Source: Tannerella sp. | Lineage (GTDB): Bacteria; Bacteroidota; Bacteroidia; Bacteroidales; Tannerellaceae | Length of the DNA stretch: 13,581 nucleotides | Assembly: GCA_031279875.1 (NCBI GenBank) | Contig: JAITHS010000093.1 | Span: 1-13,581 of the forward strand | Direction: 5' to 3' | Shown: one piece after another, positions 11,807 to 13,581 of the stretch | Layout: each line of letters opens with the position of its first letter | How positions within the stretch are numbered: the first letter of the stretch is position 1 | The notes under the pieces: generated by a model | The model's input: the letters and a program-made list of their open reading frames with translations, nothing else | Database searches by the model: none | Told to the model about the DNA's origin: nothing | Program-made: the position numbers and the translations under genes

Positions 11807-13581
11807 TGAAAGTTTGTATTGCGGAAAAGCCCAGTGTGGCACGCGAAATTGCGGAAGTGCTTGGAGCGCGGACACGGCGCGAAGGGTTTATCGAGGGCAA
11901 CGGCTATCAGGTGTCGTGGACTTACGGGCATCTATGTACCCTCAAAGAGCCGCACGATTACGTGGCTTCGTGGAGGCAGTGGAGTATGTTCTTTTTGCCG
12001 ATGCTGCCGTCGCGTTTCGGTATCAAACTGATTGAAAATGAAACATATATCAAACAGTTTAAAATACTCGAAAACCTGATACAAAATGCCGACGAAGTTA
12101 TCAACTGCGGCGATGCGGGGCAGGAAGGCGAACTTATTCAGCGATGGGTTATGCAAAAAGCAGGCTGCAAATGTCCGGTCAAGCGACTGTGGATCTCGTC
12201 GCTTACGGAAGATTCTATACGTGAGGGTTTTAAATCTCTTCGGGCGCAAGACGATTATAAGCGGCTCTATGAAGCGGGGCTGTCGCGAGCTATCGGAGAC
12301 TGGATACTCGGAATGAACGCAACTCGCTTATACACACTGCGTTACGGAGGAGATAATAAAGTTCTGTCTATCGGCAGGGTGCAGACGCCGACGCTTGCGC
12401 TTATAGTGCGCCGTCAAAAAGAAATCGAGAACTTCAAACCCGAACCGTATTGGGAACTGAAAACGGTCTATCGCGAAACAACTTTTTCGTCGGTAAAGGG
12501 CAAGTTTCGTAACAAAGAAGACGGTTTGGAATTGCTTCAAAAAATTACCGACAAACAGTTCGTAATCAATGATATACAGAAGAAAAAAGGCAAAGAAACG
12601 GCACCCAGACTTTTTGACCTTACTTCGTTGCAGGTAGAATGTAACAGAAAGTTTTCGTTCTCTGCCGACGATACGCTCAAAATCATACAGTCTCTTTACG
12701 AAAAGAAAATTACGACTTATCCGCGCGTTGATACGACTTTTTTGAGCGATGATATTTATCCCAAAGTGCCTGTCATACTGAAAGGAATGGTTGATTATCA
12801 AATACTTACGGCACCAATCCTGAACGCTCCGATTCCGAAGTCTAAAAAAGTATTCGACAATTCAAAAGTAACCGACCACCACGCAATAATCCCTACCGGA
12901 GTGGTGCCGAACAATACGACCGACAACGAACAGCGGGTCTATGACCGTGTAGCACGACGTTTCATAGCGGCGTTTTATCCTGATTGTGAGGTCTCTACGA
13001 CTACCGTTATGGGTGCTGTCGAGGATGTGGAGTTTAAGGTTACGGGCAAACAAATACTTAAACCCGGTTGGCGGGTCGTTTTCGATAAAGACAAGCCGAC
13101 CGATGCTGCTTCAGAAGATTCCGGAGCTTCCGGAGTTTCCGGAGTTTCGGAAGATGAAAAGCCTGCAAATGAAGAAGAAACGGTAGCCGTACTGCCCGAT
13201 TTCGTAAAGGGAGAAAGCGGAGAACATAAGCCCGATTTCGCTGAAAAACAGACTGCTCCGCCTAAACCCTACACCGAAGCGACATTATTAAGAGCGATGG
13301 AGACGGCCGGTAAGTTTGTCGAAAACGAAGAACTGCGCGATGCCCTGAAAGACAACGGAATAGGTCGTCCCTCAACCCGCGCCGCCATCATCGAAACGCT
13401 ATTCAAACGCAACTATATCCGCAAAGAACGCAAGAACCTTATCGCCACTACAACCGGCGTCGAACTGATCAATGTTATTCATGAAGAATTGCTGAAAAGC
13501 GCCGAACTGACCGGTCAGTGGGAGAAAAAACTGCGCGAAATAGAGAAAGGCACGTATAATGCTGCCGACTTTATCGGCGAG
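11806..13581 (+). CDS. topB: DNA topoisomerase III (type IA), 3' end cut by window
   Basis: The frame is open from the ATG at 11806 to the last base: 592 codons, lacking roughly the last 100 residues of a usual protein. Type IA topoisomerases cut one DNA strand through a 5'-phosphotyrosine to relax negative supercoils and decatenate intermediates. The TOPRIM domain starts 'IAEKPSVAREIA' (Glu7) and continues 'CGDAGQEGELIQRW' (101-114). 'VLSIGRVQTPTLALIV' (186-201) is the gate region and 'TTYPRVDT' (303-310) contains active-site Tyr305. 'YTEATLLRAMETAGKF' (489-504) and 'NGIGRPSTRAAIIETLFKR' (517-535) are typical TopIII signatures. The second Asp of the TOPRIM DxD is Gly105. Residues 430-460 form a Ser/Gly/Glu-rich linker. 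The start shares one base with the lipoprotein stop (taatg), implying translational coupling; a weak 'GGAG' at 11790-11793 is 12 nt upstream. Confidence 0.95.
   Translation, partial: MKVCIAEKPSVAREIAEVLGARTRREGFIEGNGYQVSWTYGHLCTLKEPHDYVASWRQWSMFFLPMLPSRFGIKLIENETYIKQFKILENLIQNADEVINCGDAGQEGELIQRWVMQKAGCKCPVKRLWISSLTEDSIREGFKSLRAQDDYKRLYEAGLSRAIGDWILGMNATRLYTLRYGGDNKVLSIGRVQTPTLALIVRRQKEIENFKPEPYWELKTVYRETTFSSVKGKFRNKEDGLELLQKITDKQFVINDIQKKKGKETAPRLFDLTSLQVECNRKFSFSADDTLKIIQSLYEKKITTYPRVDTTFLSDDIYPKVPVILKGMVDYQILTAPILNAPIPKSKKVFDNSKVTDHHAIIPTGVVPNNTTDNEQRVYDRVARRFIAAFYPDCEVSTTTVMGAVEDVEFKVTGKQILKPGWRVVFDKDKPTDAASEDSGASGVSGVSEDEKPANEEETVAVLPDFVKGESGEHKPDFAEKQTAPPKPYTEATLLRAMETAGKFVENEELRDALKDNGIGRPSTRAAIIETLFKRNYIRKERKNLIATTTGVELINVIHEELLKSAELTGQWEKKLREIEKGTYNAADFIGE
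13120..13146 (+). repeat. Three copies of a 9-bp in-frame tandem repeat inside topB
   Basis: 'tccggagct', 'tccggagtt', 'tccggagtt' follow directly (13120-13128, 13129-13137, 13138-13146), then a partial fourth 'tcgga'. They encode 'SGASGVSGV' in the low-complexity linker of TopB around residues 439-447. Because the unit is a multiple of three, slippage would change linker length without a frameshift. Confidence 0.8.

Overview
The window looks like a chromosomal segment from a member of the Bacteroidota, most likely the order Bacteroidales. The signs are an adjacent SusC/SusD pair, lipoprotein signal peptides, Bacteroidetes-type -7 boxes (TAnnTTTG), start codons mostly without Shine-Dalgarno sequences, and a long-insert signal peptidase I. 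All genes found lie on the + strand. No rRNA, tRNA, CRISPR array or transposase gene was found. Layout: (1) Positions 1-4230 hold the end of a polysaccharide utilization locus: the C-terminal third of a SusC-like TonB-dependent transporter, a SusD-like glycan-binding lipoprotein, and an exported GH105 unsaturated glucuronyl/galacturonyl hydrolase. This points to uptake of a pectin (rhamnogalacturonan) or similar uronate-containing glycan already cut by a lyase. (2) Positions 4231-4760 hold no convincing gene. They are a mosaic of degenerate tandem repeats, a 36-nt palindromic unit, inverted repeats, and then an AT-rich promoter. (3) Positions 4761-9397 form a tight housekeeping operon: trpS, dapB, lepB, a lepB paralogue, and a WbqC-family gene. 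Intergenic gaps are 3-13 nt. The lepB paralogue has a Lys where the catalytic Ser should be and a Gly where the catalytic Lys should be, so it is predicted to be a signal peptidase pseudoenzyme. (4) Positions 9378-9572 hold four tandem copies of the same palindromic unit. They begin inside the WbqC-family gene and supply its last codons and its stop. (5) Positions 9573-11806 hold a promoter, an unusually strong Shine-Dalgarno for this phylum, and a large surface lipoprotein that joins a fimbrillin-like N-terminal part to a C-terminal Fib_succ_major-like domain. (6) From 11806 to the window end is topB (DNA topoisomerase III), whose start overlaps the lipoprotein stop by one base. Its TOPRIM motif reads DxG instead of DxD, and it carries a linker encoded by a 9-bp tandem repeat. 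How the parts work together: the first block imports and trims a complex glycan. The second links tryptophanyl-tRNA charging, lysine/diaminopimelate synthesis and protein export, with no obvious single pathway. The same palindromic repeat family flanks that operon on both sides. The most striking points are the signal peptidase pseudoenzyme paired with its intact partner, and the REP-like palindromes that reach into a coding sequence and differ from one another only outside their stems.
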